A stretch of DNA of 64,000 bases from RGIG5612 sp017511185 (lineage in GTDB: Bacteria > Bacillota > Clostridia > Lachnospirales > Lachnospiraceae), in NCBI GenBank assembly GCA_017511185.1, contig JAFWLF010000006.1:1-64000 (forward strand). Reading direction: 5' to 3'. The position numbers and the translations under genes are program-made. The notes under the pieces were generated by a model that had not been told where the DNA came from, searched no databases, and saw only the letters and a program-made list of their open reading frames with translations. Positions 24,082-32,289 of this stretch are shown here, piece by piece. How positions within the stretch are numbered: the stretch's first letter is position 1; the number at the start of each line of letters is the position of its first letter.

Positions 24082-26145
24082 ATGGCGTATACAGCTATTG
24101 ATAAAATGTATCAACACAATTTCAATCTTTTTGGTGCAGGCGCAGGACCGAAACAGCCTTCGCTGCCGGTCACAGATAATCCGAACGATCTGAGATCCGC
24201 AGCACTCCGGTTCATTCACGAACGTTGTGAGGGGCTTTGTTTTGACGAAGCTGTCTCCGCACGGGAAGAGAACATGCACATCTTTGAGGGGACAGGATTA
24301 AAACCCGGACAGGTTCCTTATGACCTGCAGATGGATGTGAACCGCCTTTGTCTGGAACGGGAACTGGAAAAGTTCATCGATTCCGGCGTGGCGGAAGATG
24401 CCTATACGATCTACTACTGTTATCTGGAAATGTTTTTCGGACATTACGGAAAATCCAAAAAAATGGTCGAACTGCTTTCCGAATTTGAATCCAATGGCAG
24501 TTCTCTTTTAATGAAACACAGGGATCATTACTCACACTCTGTGTATGTGTTTGCATTAGGGCTTGCCATTTACGAGACAAACGTCAACTATCGCTCGAAG
24601 TTTAAGGCATTTTACGGATTCGATCCGGACGAAAAAAATCAAGAGGCTGACCGGGCAGCGGCATGCTGCTTTCTTGAGTACTGGGGTCTTACTTCGTTGT
24701 TTCATGATATCGGATACCCGTTCGAACTGCCCTTTGAGCAAGTCATGTCCTACTACGAGGTCACGGGAGGCGAGCGCGGGAAAGGAAGCCTTTTTCTTGC
24801 CTATTATGATGTCGATACGATCACTTCACTGGGCGGGGATGAAAAAACGCACTTCGAGAAGATGTATGGAAAAGACTTTTCTTCGACGGAAGAACTGTTT
24901 GCCTTCGGCGTTACAGAAAAACTTGCCGATGCATATGATTTTACGGAAGAATACATATTTAAAAAAATACATGATAAGCCGATCCATCCGGATGCGTTTA
25001 ACTATTTTATGGATCATGCATATTTTAGCGCAACACGGCTCTTTCGGGAGATTGTCCATTCCCTCGGGATCGAAGCAGTTACAAAAATGCATTTGGATGC
25101 GCTGACAGCGATCCTTCTGCACAACAGTCTCTTTAAATTTGCCATTTCTTTTTATAATGACGACAACACAAAGGGGCCGCTTCATATTGAAGCTCATCCG
25201 CTTGCTTATATGCTGATGATCTGTGATGAACTGCAGTGTTGGGACCGGACTGCCTATGGCAGAAACTCCCGGACAGAGCTCCATCCAATGGAGGCAGCCT
25301 TTGATTTCTCAGAGAACTCGATCCGTGCGATCTATTATTATGACAGAGAAGAGCAGGATAAGATCGACAAGTTTAAACTCTCTTACCGGGCATGGGAAAA
25401 AAGCGGCGAGCAGGGAAAGGCACCCCGCCTGAAAGCGTATTCCGACATGGCGGAAAAGGAACAGCGGTTTACAGGAGATATCGAGAGGATCGTTGACACA
25501 ACAGACATTCCTTTAACGATTGTTCCAAGCACAAAAGATGTGGATCGAAAGAGCAAGCATACCTATTTGTCTTCCAGCAACTTCCTCCATCTGTATGATT
25601 TTGCGGTTGCCTTAAATGCGCGCTATTCTTATCAGGGAAAAGAGGCAGATGTTGAGGCAGAAGCGCTGGAAAAAGAATTTGAAGAACTGTCGCTGGAGTA
25701 CCAGCTTTCTAATATTAACCAGGCAAAGAATTTCGCAAAGTATCTTGACGCACTCGGATGCTTCTATACGGATAGGCCGGTGGATTATGAAATAATCAAA
25801 CAATTCACAAAAGAACAGGCCGCCGTCTTTGCACCGATGGAACATGAACGTTGGATCCGGGAGCATAGCTCCATGGCCTGGACCCCAGGCGATCTTTATG
25901 AAACGGCAGAGATCCCCGCGGACATGCTTGCGCAATACGGCGATGAAAACACCGCGCGAAAAGCGCTCCGGGAACAATTGCGCATGCATAAACTGGCAAT
26001 GAAGGAAAACCCGACGCAGGATGAGATCTTTGCACATTATGAGGCGCTTCCGCTTGAAGAACGGGAAAAAGATTATGAACCGTTCAACAGCATGTTAAAG
26101 CTCATTAAAAAATATGACGGACTTCGGATATACCAGCTTGATTGA
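24082..26145 (+). CDS. HD-domain phosphohydrolase with C-terminal RyR domain
   Basis: 687-aa cytoplasmic protein, not one I can name. Residues about 140-400 look like an HD-superfamily metal phosphohydrolase: His149/His152 in HRDHYSHS, the doublet His208-Asp209 in LTSLFHDIGYP, further His312 and His347, and Asp382 in ICDELQCWDR. Residues about 583-687 match the RyR (ryanodine-receptor repeat) domain: MEHERWIREHSSMAWTPGD and, after an insertion, HYEALPLEEREKDYEPFNSM. RyR domains in bacteria are suspected sensors of nucleotide-derived ligands; the HD domain would then make or destroy such a signal. The stop overlaps the next gene region by tight coupling (20 bp to its likely ATG). Substrate and role are unknown. 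Confidence 0.75.
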   Translation: MAYTAIDKMYQHNFNLFGAGAGPKQPSLPVTDNPNDLRSAALRFIHERCEGLCFDEAVSAREENMHIFEGTGLKPGQVPYDLQMDVNRLCLERELEKFIDSGVAEDAYTIYYCYLEMFFGHYGKSKKMVELLSEFESNGSSLLMKHRDHYSHSVYVFALGLAIYETNVNYRSKFKAFYGFDPDEKNQEADRAAACCFLEYWGLTSLFHDIGYPFELPFEQVMSYYEVTGGERGKGSLFLAYYDVDTITSLGGDEKTHFEKMYGKDFSSTEELFAFGVTEKLADAYDFTEEYIFKKIHDKPIHPDAFNYFMDHAYFSATRLFREIVHSLGIEAVTKMHLDALTAILLHNSLFKFAISFYNDDNTKGPLHIEAHPLAYMLMICDELQCWDRTAYGRNSRTELHPMEAAFDFSENSIRAIYYYDREEQDKIDKFKLSYRAWEKSGEQGKAPRLKAYSDMAEKEQRFTGDIERIVDTTDIPLTIVPSTKDVDRKSKHTYLSSSNFLHLYDFAVALNARYSYQGKEADVEAEALEKEFEELSLEYQLSNINQAKNFAKYLDALGCFYTDRPVDYEIIKQFTKEQAAVFAPMEHERWIREHSSMAWTPGDLYETAEIPADMLAQYGDENTARKALREQLRMHKLAMKENPTQDEIFAHYEALPLEEREKDYEPFNSMLKLIKKYDGLRIYQLD

Positions 26146-26165
26146 AGAGACGGATCGGAGCCGTT

Positions 26166-27131
26166 ATGAAAATGGACAGGTCGATCATGAATGAGAAAGA
26201 AACCTTTTATCACGAAAAGGAAGAATGCAGGCTCCCGCTTACCCAAGTAATGGAAGGGGAAACAGACCCTTCATTGCAGGAGCTCAACGAGTTATTTGGC
26301 GCCGCGGATGTCCTCAGCATTGAAAATGCGAAAAAGCATCGCAGGATCCTATTGATCCTTTCTATTATAGGAACAATACTGACATTCGCTTTTCTGCTTT
26401 ATGATGAGGCGGAACTGCACGGGCTGATCCTTGCCTGTGGCGTGATGATACTGTGCCTGTTTTTTGTCCGACGCATTGCCAACAGACTGGAGTGCCATAG
26501 AAAATATTTGGAATACAGGGTACTTGCGGAATGTCTGCGGTGTCAGTTCTTTCTCTCTTTTGCCGGAACCGGGATCCGCGTCATGGAGGTTATGCCGTGG
26601 TCTATCCGCAAGGGGATTCCCTGGATCCCGGAAGTCCTGTCGTCAATTCCGGAAAACAAATCCTCAGAAAAAAGATCTGTTCTCGATCCCTGGATAAGAG
26701 AGCAGAAAATGTATCATAAAGCAGCACTCGGAAAAAATGAAATCAAAAACCGCAAAAACGGTCGTATTGCAAAAATAGTGCTCGTCATTACGATTGCCAC
26801 ATATGTTGCAGCTTTGCTGTATGAATTGCTTGTATACAGGAATGCGCAGGGAGCGGTCGATGTCAACTTGATCCGGGCGCTGCTGAAAATTGTGCTCGGG
26901 ACGATGTCTGCCATTACGTTGTTCACGGGAAGCTATTATGGAAAAATGTCGCTTTCCAATATCATCGATGATTATGAAAGAATGATCGCTCTTTATGAAA
27001 CAGCAGAGGAAGAGATAGTACAAAATGGCGAAAGCGAGGAATTACTGACGTTTCTGGCCAGGGAGTTTCTCAATGAGAACAGTACCTGGTACTCGTATCA
27101 GAGTAAAAACGGTCCAGATCTGGTTGTATGA
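26166..27131 (+). CDS. Four-helix membrane protein coupled to the HD-RyR gene
   Basis: 321-aa predicted membrane protein. ATG 26166 has GGAG six bases upstream; an in-frame TTG at 26142 would overlap the upstream gene. Four helices are visible as two hairpins: 60-79, 84-102, 202-223 and 236-257. The first hairpin is followed by YLEYRVLAECLRCQFF (115-130) and a cytoplasmic loop; the C-terminus ends FLNENSTWYSYQSKNG. From memory, the Y-x-D/E-YR-x-LAE-x-LR-x-QFF pattern and the Asn/Trp C-terminal motif recur in bacterial membrane proteins linked to SLOG (LSDAT) and RyR sensor domains in conflict-type loci. Its tight coupling to an HD-RyR gene suggests an effector or receptor pair. No function is proven. 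Confidence 0.65.
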   Translation: MKMDRSIMNEKETFYHEKEECRLPLTQVMEGETDPSLQELNELFGAADVLSIENAKKHRRILLILSIIGTILTFAFLLYDEAELHGLILACGVMILCLFFVRRIANRLECHRKYLEYRVLAECLRCQFFLSFAGTGIRVMEVMPWSIRKGIPWIPEVLSSIPENKSSEKRSVLDPWIREQKMYHKAALGKNEIKNRKNGRIAKIVLVITIATYVAALLYELLVYRNAQGAVDVNLIRALLKIVLGTMSAITLFTGSYYGKMSLSNIIDDYERMIALYETAEEEIVQNGESEELLTFLAREFLNENSTWYSYQSKNGPDLVV

Positions 27132-27156
27132 AAAATGGCGGGAACCCCGCCATTTT
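27132..27156. terminator. Bidirectional terminator
   Basis: AAAATGGCGGG (27132-27142) pairs perfectly with CCCGCCATTTT (27146-27156) around a three-base loop, with A and T runs on both sides. It serves both converging genes, the membrane protein gene (plus) and the SH3 protein gene (minus). Confidence 0.88.
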
Positions 27157-27157
27157 C

Positions 27158-28723
27158 TTACTGTACTTCAGCTCCGCCCCATTCAACAACGGTGAATCCC
27201 TTTCGTTCGAAAGGCGTGATCTTTGGAGCAGGAATATCAATTGGTGTATCGATTGCTTTGTAGGCCATGAAGATCCGCAGGCAGGAATCCGGCTGCGGGT
27301 CAATCTTCAGTTTTGCCGCATCTGTGTAGCATTCTTCCTGGAATGTGATCAGGTTATATGCGTTCTTCTGCATCCGCGGCTGCCAGTAGTTGATAAACTC
27401 TAAGTATTCTGACGGGATAAGACCCATCTTTGGCAGGATATCCAGCAGAAAGGCGCGTGTATCTTTGCCTGCTACGACATAGCCTTCTGACCAGTCGTAT
27501 GCCGGTTCGCTGTCAGATTCCCAGAAAATATAGTCATAAGTTTCTCCTGTTGCAAGGTCTGTCAGGGTTCCATTTGGCGCCGCCAATACATTCCATCCAT
27601 TGTGATAGAGTGGCGCCGTGCGGGTGAAGGTTCCTTCGGACAGTTCCACATCTACAGAAACGACCTGAGAGGTTTCCGGATACAGATAGATTGCCGGTTT
27701 TGCCATACCGCCGGAAGCGGTGATGTACTTGGAGTTGACCCAGCCGTAACGGCCATTGTATTTGACAAAGATCCAGTCTCCGTACCAGCCTTCTTCGGCC
27801 ACTTCTGTTCCATATGGGATGACATCAATGGCGTTATAATTTGTACCCGGTCCAAGGCGGAACATCAATCCGTCTTGTGTATTCACATAACCGTGATAAC
27901 CGTAATCGATCCAAGGATCCGGATAGACCAGTGTATTTGGATCAGTGGAGGCAGCAGTCGTTTGCTGTGGAATCTCCGGAGGTGTATCTGTCAAATAATC
28001 ACAGGAGCACCAACCAGTCAATCCAGCAATGGTTGTGTGGGCCCAGTTGTTTTCCTCTTTATCAATAGTCAGTTCTGTTCCCTGAAGGATCAGATAGATG
28101 GCATTATATTGTTTGCCAGGACCTTCGCGCAGAAGCAGACCATCTTTTGCGGTTGCCCACTTCTTTTTAGGGTATGTAGCCTGTGTGGTCGTTTCCTTGG
28201 AAGTATCAGACTTTGTAGTAGTCTCTGTTGGCACTTCTGTGGTAGTCACTTCTTCTGTACGTATTTCTGTTGGCAGATCCGGTCCTTGAATACGCGGTTT
28301 CAAAATAAAGAAGAACAGTGCGATAACGATTGCAGCTGTCACAAGAACACCGCCGACAATGATCAGGATCAAAGCCCAGATCGGCAGACGTTTGCGCGGC
28401 GGAGCAGTGTAGTCCTGATAATCTTCCTGATAATAACCATCATCCTGATAATTATCCTGGTATTCGTCTTGATATTCATCCGCATATTCTTCCGGATACT
28501 CGTTCTGATCATCTGGCTCCTGTTGCACAGGCTGTGTTTCCTGTGGACCCTCCTGCGGAGTATCCTCCTGCCAGGTTTCCTGTTCCGGTGTTTCCTGCAG
28601 TGCCTCTTCCAGCAAGTCAGGCTGTTCCTGCGCCACCTGCTGTAGGAAGTCCAGCTTGGTTCCGCAGCTGGTACAGAACAGATCATCCGGTTTTATTTCT
28701 TTTCCGCAATTTGGACAAAACAT
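27158..28723 (-). CDS. Zinc-ribbon, single-pass membrane protein with SH3 domains
   Basis: 521-aa protein. Residues 1-24 are a zinc ribbon (CPNC at 3-6, CTSC at 17-20), followed by a Gln/Glu/Asp-rich region containing tandem DEYQDEYQDNYQD repeats, a membrane helix (about 115-140, PIWALILIIVGGVLVTAA), a Thr-rich linker, and two bacterial SH3 domains (about 185-245 with LLLREGPGKQYNAIYLI, about 275-335 with LMFRLGPGTNYNAIDVI). A C-terminal domain of about 175 residues opens KPAIYLYPETSQVVSVDVEL. The zinc ribbon would be cytoplasmic and the SH3 and C-terminal domains outside, probably in contact with the cell wall. Its promoter is at 28776-28803. Function unknown. Confidence 0.8.
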   Translation of the reverse strand: MFCPNCGKEIKPDDLFCTSCGTKLDFLQQVAQEQPDLLEEALQETPEQETWQEDTPQEGPQETQPVQQEPDDQNEYPEEYADEYQDEYQDNYQDDGYYQEDYQDYTAPPRKRLPIWALILIIVGGVLVTAAIVIALFFFILKPRIQGPDLPTEIRTEEVTTTEVPTETTTKSDTSKETTTQATYPKKKWATAKDGLLLREGPGKQYNAIYLILQGTELTIDKEENNWAHTTIAGLTGWCSCDYLTDTPPEIPQQTTAASTDPNTLVYPDPWIDYGYHGYVNTQDGLMFRLGPGTNYNAIDVIPYGTEVAEEGWYGDWIFVKYNGRYGWVNSKYITASGGMAKPAIYLYPETSQVVSVDVELSEGTFTRTAPLYHNGWNVLAAPNGTLTDLATGETYDYIFWESDSEPAYDWSEGYVVAGKDTRAFLLDILPKMGLIPSEYLEFINYWQPRMQKNAYNLITFQEECYTDAAKLKIDPQPDSCLRIFMAYKAIDTPIDIPAPKITPFERKGFTVVEWGGAEVQ

Positions 28724-28775
28724 GATCTTTCTCCTCTTTCAGTTCAATGCCAAGAAGCGTGTATATTGATAATTT

Positions 28776-28803
28776 ATTATAGCATTCCTTTTTAAAAGGT
28801 CAA
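28776..28803 (-). promoter_or_regulatory. Promoter of the zinc-ribbon/SH3 gene
   Basis: On the minus strand TTGACC (28798-28803) and TATAAT (28776-28781) are spaced by 16 bp, about 50 bp upstream of the start codon. Confidence 0.7.
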
Positions 28804-28823
28804 AAAAATCCTGCTTTAATAAA

Positions 28824-28854
28824 AACGGCTGGAACCAAAAAGGCTCCAGCCGTT
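28824..28854 (-). terminator. Terminator of the UroD-like gene
   Basis: Arms AACGGCTGGA and TCCAGCCGTT form a strong stem with further pairing inside; on the minus strand it is followed by TTTTTATT. It lies 23 bp after the stop codon of the UroD-like gene. Confidence 0.88.
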
Positions 28855-28877
28855 AAACTAATCAGGTTTCTGTCAGA

Positions 28878-30146
28878 TCAATATTTTCCGTACAGATCTA
28901 ATGTTTCAAACATAGCATCCAGGTTTTCTTCTTTTGCGTTTTCCAGACTGCCGTCAAAATCAAAGATATAACCACCGCCAGGAGCGCAGGTATCCAGCAG
29001 ATATTTTGTATCATCAATGATCTGCTGTTTTGTTCCGAATTCCATACGGGAGATGGAGAGATTTCCGGAGATGCAGGCGATACCGGAAAGTTTTTCTTTC
29101 GCTCTCTTCATGTCGACTTTCTCAAAGTGATACAGGACTTTGCCGGCAGGCACATCGGTCAGGAAATCGAGGCGGGTATCATACGGACCTTCTGTATAAA
29201 TATACGGAAGCACATCTCCCATATCGATTAAAGCCATGATGATCTTCTTTAACGGTTTCCAGTACAGTTTCTCATACAGACTTTCACTCAGGAATCCGTC
29301 CATTCCCTTATGCAGCGGGAAGAAGATGGATTTAAACGGAATATCCACGAAGCGCAGGTACTGCAGTCTTGCAATCTGCATATCAGCAAAGCGGTTCACC
29401 GTTTCTTCTACGTAAGGGAGAATGTCCTCATCGGTGACATCTTCAAAAATTCCGAGTGTTCCACGGAAATAATCACCTAAGATATCATATGGTGCTTCCG
29501 AAATGCCGGTGATCATGCCCGGATATCCCATTCCGGCGATGATGCCGGAAAATTTCATGGTTGCTTCAAACGCCTTTGCATTCTCTTCGCCGATCTTCCG
29601 AAGCAAATCGATTGCTTCCAGTGTCTGCGGGTTATATAAACCGTTCAATGCAGAGCTGTCCAGAATGGTTCCTTCTGCAAAGACGATGTTCTGTGTTCCC
29701 TGAATGTTCGGGAATGCACGCGGGATATATTTGCGCAGCATAAAACCGGTGTAATCGGAAAGCAGCTCCGGATATTCATCCTGCTCCATAAATGCGATCT
29801 CATGGATCTGGTGTGTGCTGTATTTATCGACTTTGCTGCCCGGTCTTCCCGGCCAGTCAATGATCCTGGTTCCTGCCAGCTCGTTTGCCGGTCCGCTGTA
29901 GAAAAGCGGAACGCATCCTGCATCCACGTTTGGATAACGTTTCAGGAATTCGATCGCGCAGTTGCCGGCTTTTTCGAAATTATAAAAATGATCCTCATAG
30001 CTTCCGCCGGTATAGCGGGTAATGATACCGTCAAAAAACGGCTGGACCGGAACGCGGTCCGGCTGTCCTAAAGCAACGGCTGTTTTGATACGTCCAAGAC
30101 GTTGTCCTAAAGCGGCAAAGTTTCCGCCCATTTGTTCTTCACCCAT
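28878..30146 (-). CDS. Uroporphyrinogen decarboxylase-family (MtaA/CmuA-like) protein
   Basis: 422-aa cytoplasmic protein of the UroD/MtaA/CmuA superfamily, TIM barrels that decarboxylate uroporphyrinogen or move methyl groups from corrinoid proteins. Recognised from RIKTAVALGQPDRVPVQPFF, PGGGYIFDFDG-type wording near the C-terminus (APGGGYIFDFDGSLEN) and general fold. It lacks haem-pathway neighbours, and its genomic partner is a divergent PucR-type regulator, so a corrinoid-methyltransferase-like or unknown catabolic role is likelier than haem synthesis. ATG 30146 is preceded by GGAGG. No corrinoid protein gene is nearby, so the substrate is open. Confidence 0.8.
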   Translation of the reverse strand: MGEEQMGGNFAALGQRLGRIKTAVALGQPDRVPVQPFFDGIITRYTGGSYEDHFYNFEKAGNCAIEFLKRYPNVDAGCVPLFYSGPANELAGTRIIDWPGRPGSKVDKYSTHQIHEIAFMEQDEYPELLSDYTGFMLRKYIPRAFPNIQGTQNIVFAEGTILDSSALNGLYNPQTLEAIDLLRKIGEENAKAFEATMKFSGIIAGMGYPGMITGISEAPYDILGDYFRGTLGIFEDVTDEDILPYVEETVNRFADMQIARLQYLRFVDIPFKSIFFPLHKGMDGFLSESLYEKLYWKPLKKIIMALIDMGDVLPYIYTEGPYDTRLDFLTDVPAGKVLYHFEKVDMKRAKEKLSGIACISGNLSISRMEFGTKQQIIDDTKYLLDTCAPGGGYIFDFDGSLENAKEENLDAMFETLDLYGKY

Positions 30147-30288
30147 GGTGTTATCCTCCTATCCTAAAAACAAAAACAAGGGTTTCTTAATTATGATTTA
30201 TTATAAAATTGTGTACTTCCGGAAAGATAGCCGCAGAACATTGAAAAATACGTCAATCCATGCTACAGTATGTTGCAGAGGAAAAACA
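30147..30288. promoter_or_regulatory. Divergent control region between UroD-like gene and pucR-like gene
   Basis: 142-bp AT-rich gap between two divergent starts. It holds the GGAGG ribosome site of the minus gene and AGAGGA of the plus gene. No clear operator palindrome or perfect promoter could be assigned by eye. Confidence 0.4.
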
Positions 30289-31848
30289 TTGAAAATTACG
30301 GCAGGAATCCTATTTTTTATATTGAGCGAAGAAGATGGCGCGCAACATATCTTGCATGGAGCGGACCGTGTTGAGCTGCTGCGTCTTCAGAAATATGAGG
30401 GACAGAAACAGACAGAGGCAGGAGTATTATATCTGTATCCGGAGAAAATGGGCGCTCTGCTTTTTGTCTGCAGTAAAAGGTGTGCTGTCTCAGAAGAAAG
30501 CTTGAAAATGCTTTCCCATCCGGGAACCAAAGAAGCCGGATGGATGAATACCGTCAGTGCCGCCTGGATTCCAAAACAAAAAGATATATCCGTTTTGACA
30601 GAACGGATCTTTCTTGCCTGGAATCAGTTTCTGCAAACGCAGAATGAGATTATGGAGAAGGCACAGGGGGAGGACGCGAAAGGAGTTCTGGATCTGTCAG
30701 CAAGGTTTTTGAAACGGCAGTTCGCGTTAGTTGACCGTGATATGTTCGTGATGTTTGAAACAGAAGGCATCGCACGTGAATTACGGGCAAAACTGGGAGA
30801 GGGGTTTTCGGATGAGATTGTTGACGAACTGATCATGTCAAAAGATTTTCATGATGTAGCCACATCCGAAGCACCGTTTTATTATTACATGGAAAGTGCA
30901 GATCAGAACTGCTACTGCGTTAACATTTCCCCAGATGGAATCTATAACGCCAGATTGGTCGTACATGTAAATGCAGATGAGTCAACGCTTCCTTCCGGCG
31001 CAGAACAAATTGCAGATAAACTTGCAGGTGTTCTTACACAAATGGTCCGGAATCAAACACTGAAAACCTATTCGAATGAAAACGAACTGCTGCACCAGCT
31101 TTGTGGTTTGATCGCCGAAGGCGAAGCGGTCGATCCGGAAGAAATCCGGAAAGCGGCAGCCGCTTTTTTCCGTTCTGCGTCACAGACATATCAGGTTTTT
31201 TGCCTGGAGCCATATAAAACAAGCGGATGGGAGACACAGATGGAGACCACGCTTCCGGTTACGGTCCGGAAACTGGAACAGGAATGGCCGGGATCCTGCG
31301 CAGTAGCGGTTGGGCAGCAGATTTTATGGCTGGCAACGCGTCCGGCATCCGTTACAGCGGATGAAAGATATGCCTTTTATCAACAGCTGCTCCTTTTCTT
31401 AAGAGAGACGGTTTTCCGCGCGGGAGCCAGCAGCGCCTTTGCAGAGGTCGCACAGCTGTCGGATGCCTTTGATCAGGCTAAGGCTGCGCTTAGGACGGGA
31501 TATAAAAAGAACCCAAGTTACTGGTTTTACCGGTTTGATGATTACCGCCTGGATTATATGATCGATCTGATACGGGAGACAAGCGCAGGCGGAGAACTGC
31601 TTCTGCATCCGGCAATCAAGATGCTTACAGACTATGACAAAACACACGACAGTCAACTGACAGAAACATTACGGGTGTTTTCGGAAAAAGGTCAAAATGT
31701 CACACAGGCGGCAGATGCATTGTTTGTACACCGCACCACCTTATTCCGCCGCCTGCAGCAGATCCGGGAGATGACAGGAATTCATCTGGAAGATCAAAAA
31801 GAGATGCTGGCACTGCAGTTATCATTTTATCTTTTGCAGGAGCATTGA
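30289..31848 (+). CDS. PucR-family transcriptional regulator
   Basis: 519-aa regulator from TTG 30289, which has AGAGGA at 30277-30282; open frame extends upstream without a ribosome site. The N-terminal ~130 residues resemble a PucR-type sensory domain (MKITAGILFFILSEED), the middle is a GAF/GGDEF-like region, and the C-terminus is the PucR helix-turn-helix: LTETLRVFSEKGQNVTQAADAL with FVHRTTLFRRLQQI. Such regulators usually activate neighbouring genes when a purine- or aromatic-like ligand binds. It diverges from the UroD-like gene, whose control region it likely shares (30147-30288). The TTG start is unusual but best supported. Confidence 0.82.
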   Translation: MKITAGILFFILSEEDGAQHILHGADRVELLRLQKYEGQKQTEAGVLYLYPEKMGALLFVCSKRCAVSEESLKMLSHPGTKEAGWMNTVSAAWIPKQKDISVLTERIFLAWNQFLQTQNEIMEKAQGEDAKGVLDLSARFLKRQFALVDRDMFVMFETEGIARELRAKLGEGFSDEIVDELIMSKDFHDVATSEAPFYYYMESADQNCYCVNISPDGIYNARLVVHVNADESTLPSGAEQIADKLAGVLTQMVRNQTLKTYSNENELLHQLCGLIAEGEAVDPEEIRKAAAAFFRSASQTYQVFCLEPYKTSGWETQMETTLPVTVRKLEQEWPGSCAVAVGQQILWLATRPASVTADERYAFYQQLLLFLRETVFRAGASSAFAEVAQLSDAFDQAKAALRTGYKKNPSYWFYRFDDYRLDYMIDLIRETSAGGELLLHPAIKMLTDYDKTHDSQLTETLRVFSEKGQNVTQAADALFVHRTTLFRRLQQIREMTGIHLEDQKEMLALQLSFYLLQEH

Positions 31849-31892
31849 AAAATCGGTCTGCAAAAACAAGTAGTAGATAAAGGAGAGGAACC

Positions 31893-32216
31893 ATGGATCA
31901 ATTTGAACGCATCGCAAAAATGAGCAGCTATTTAAAATCCGCGAAAGAAGCCTGTGATGAATTAGATGCTGCCATGAAAGCATTAGCAGATGCTCTGGAA
32001 AAATATGAACAGGAATTAGAGCATATCGATCAGCTGGCAGAGTATTATGAAAGCAGTGACTGGCTGCGGGATTTTGAGGATGATGAAGCCGGGCTGATTC
32101 CGGAAGATATCGACAGAGGCGCATTATCAGAGGATGGGATCTATGACCTTCTCACGGATCAGAAAAATGTGGAAGATATCCTGCAGCAGATTCAGGAATA
32201 CCTGCAGGAGAACTAA
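31893..32216 (+). CDS. DUF4298-family protein
   Basis: 107-aa acidic, largely alpha-helical protein. The N-terminal ~55 residues look like a coiled coil (ELDAAMKALADALEKYEQEL), then the family motif YYESSDWLRDFEDDEAGLIP and RGALSEDGIYDLL, which recur in DUF4298 proteins of Firmicutes. AGGAGAGGAA precedes the ATG at a good distance. It lies 44 bp after the pucR-like gene and may be co-transcribed. Function unknown. Confidence 0.8.
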   Translation: MDQFERIAKMSSYLKSAKEACDELDAAMKALADALEKYEQELEHIDQLAEYYESSDWLRDFEDDEAGLIPEDIDRGALSEDGIYDLLTDQKNVEDILQQIQEYLQEN

Positions 32217-32238
32217 AGGTCACAAAAATCGAAACGAA

Positions 32239-32269
32239 AAAAAGGACATCGCATTGCGATGTCCTTTTT
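32239..32269. terminator. Bidirectional terminator between DUF4298 gene and GH3 gene
   Basis: AAAAGGACATCGCA (from 32239) pairs with TGCGATGTCCTTTT around a short loop, giving A and T runs at both ends. It separates converging transcripts. Confidence 0.9.
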
Positions 32270-32289
32270 ATATCTGTCGAAAAATTTCG

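Noticed and set aside
28420..28510. Tandem repeat or CRISPR-like array in the SH3 protein gene
   Set aside because: The repeats encode Tyr-Gln-Asp units in a low-complexity linker of the protein and have no spacers.
30022..30288. Upstream extension of the PucR-like gene
   Set aside because: It would overlap the divergent UroD-like gene and has no ribosome site; the encoded residues do not resemble the family.
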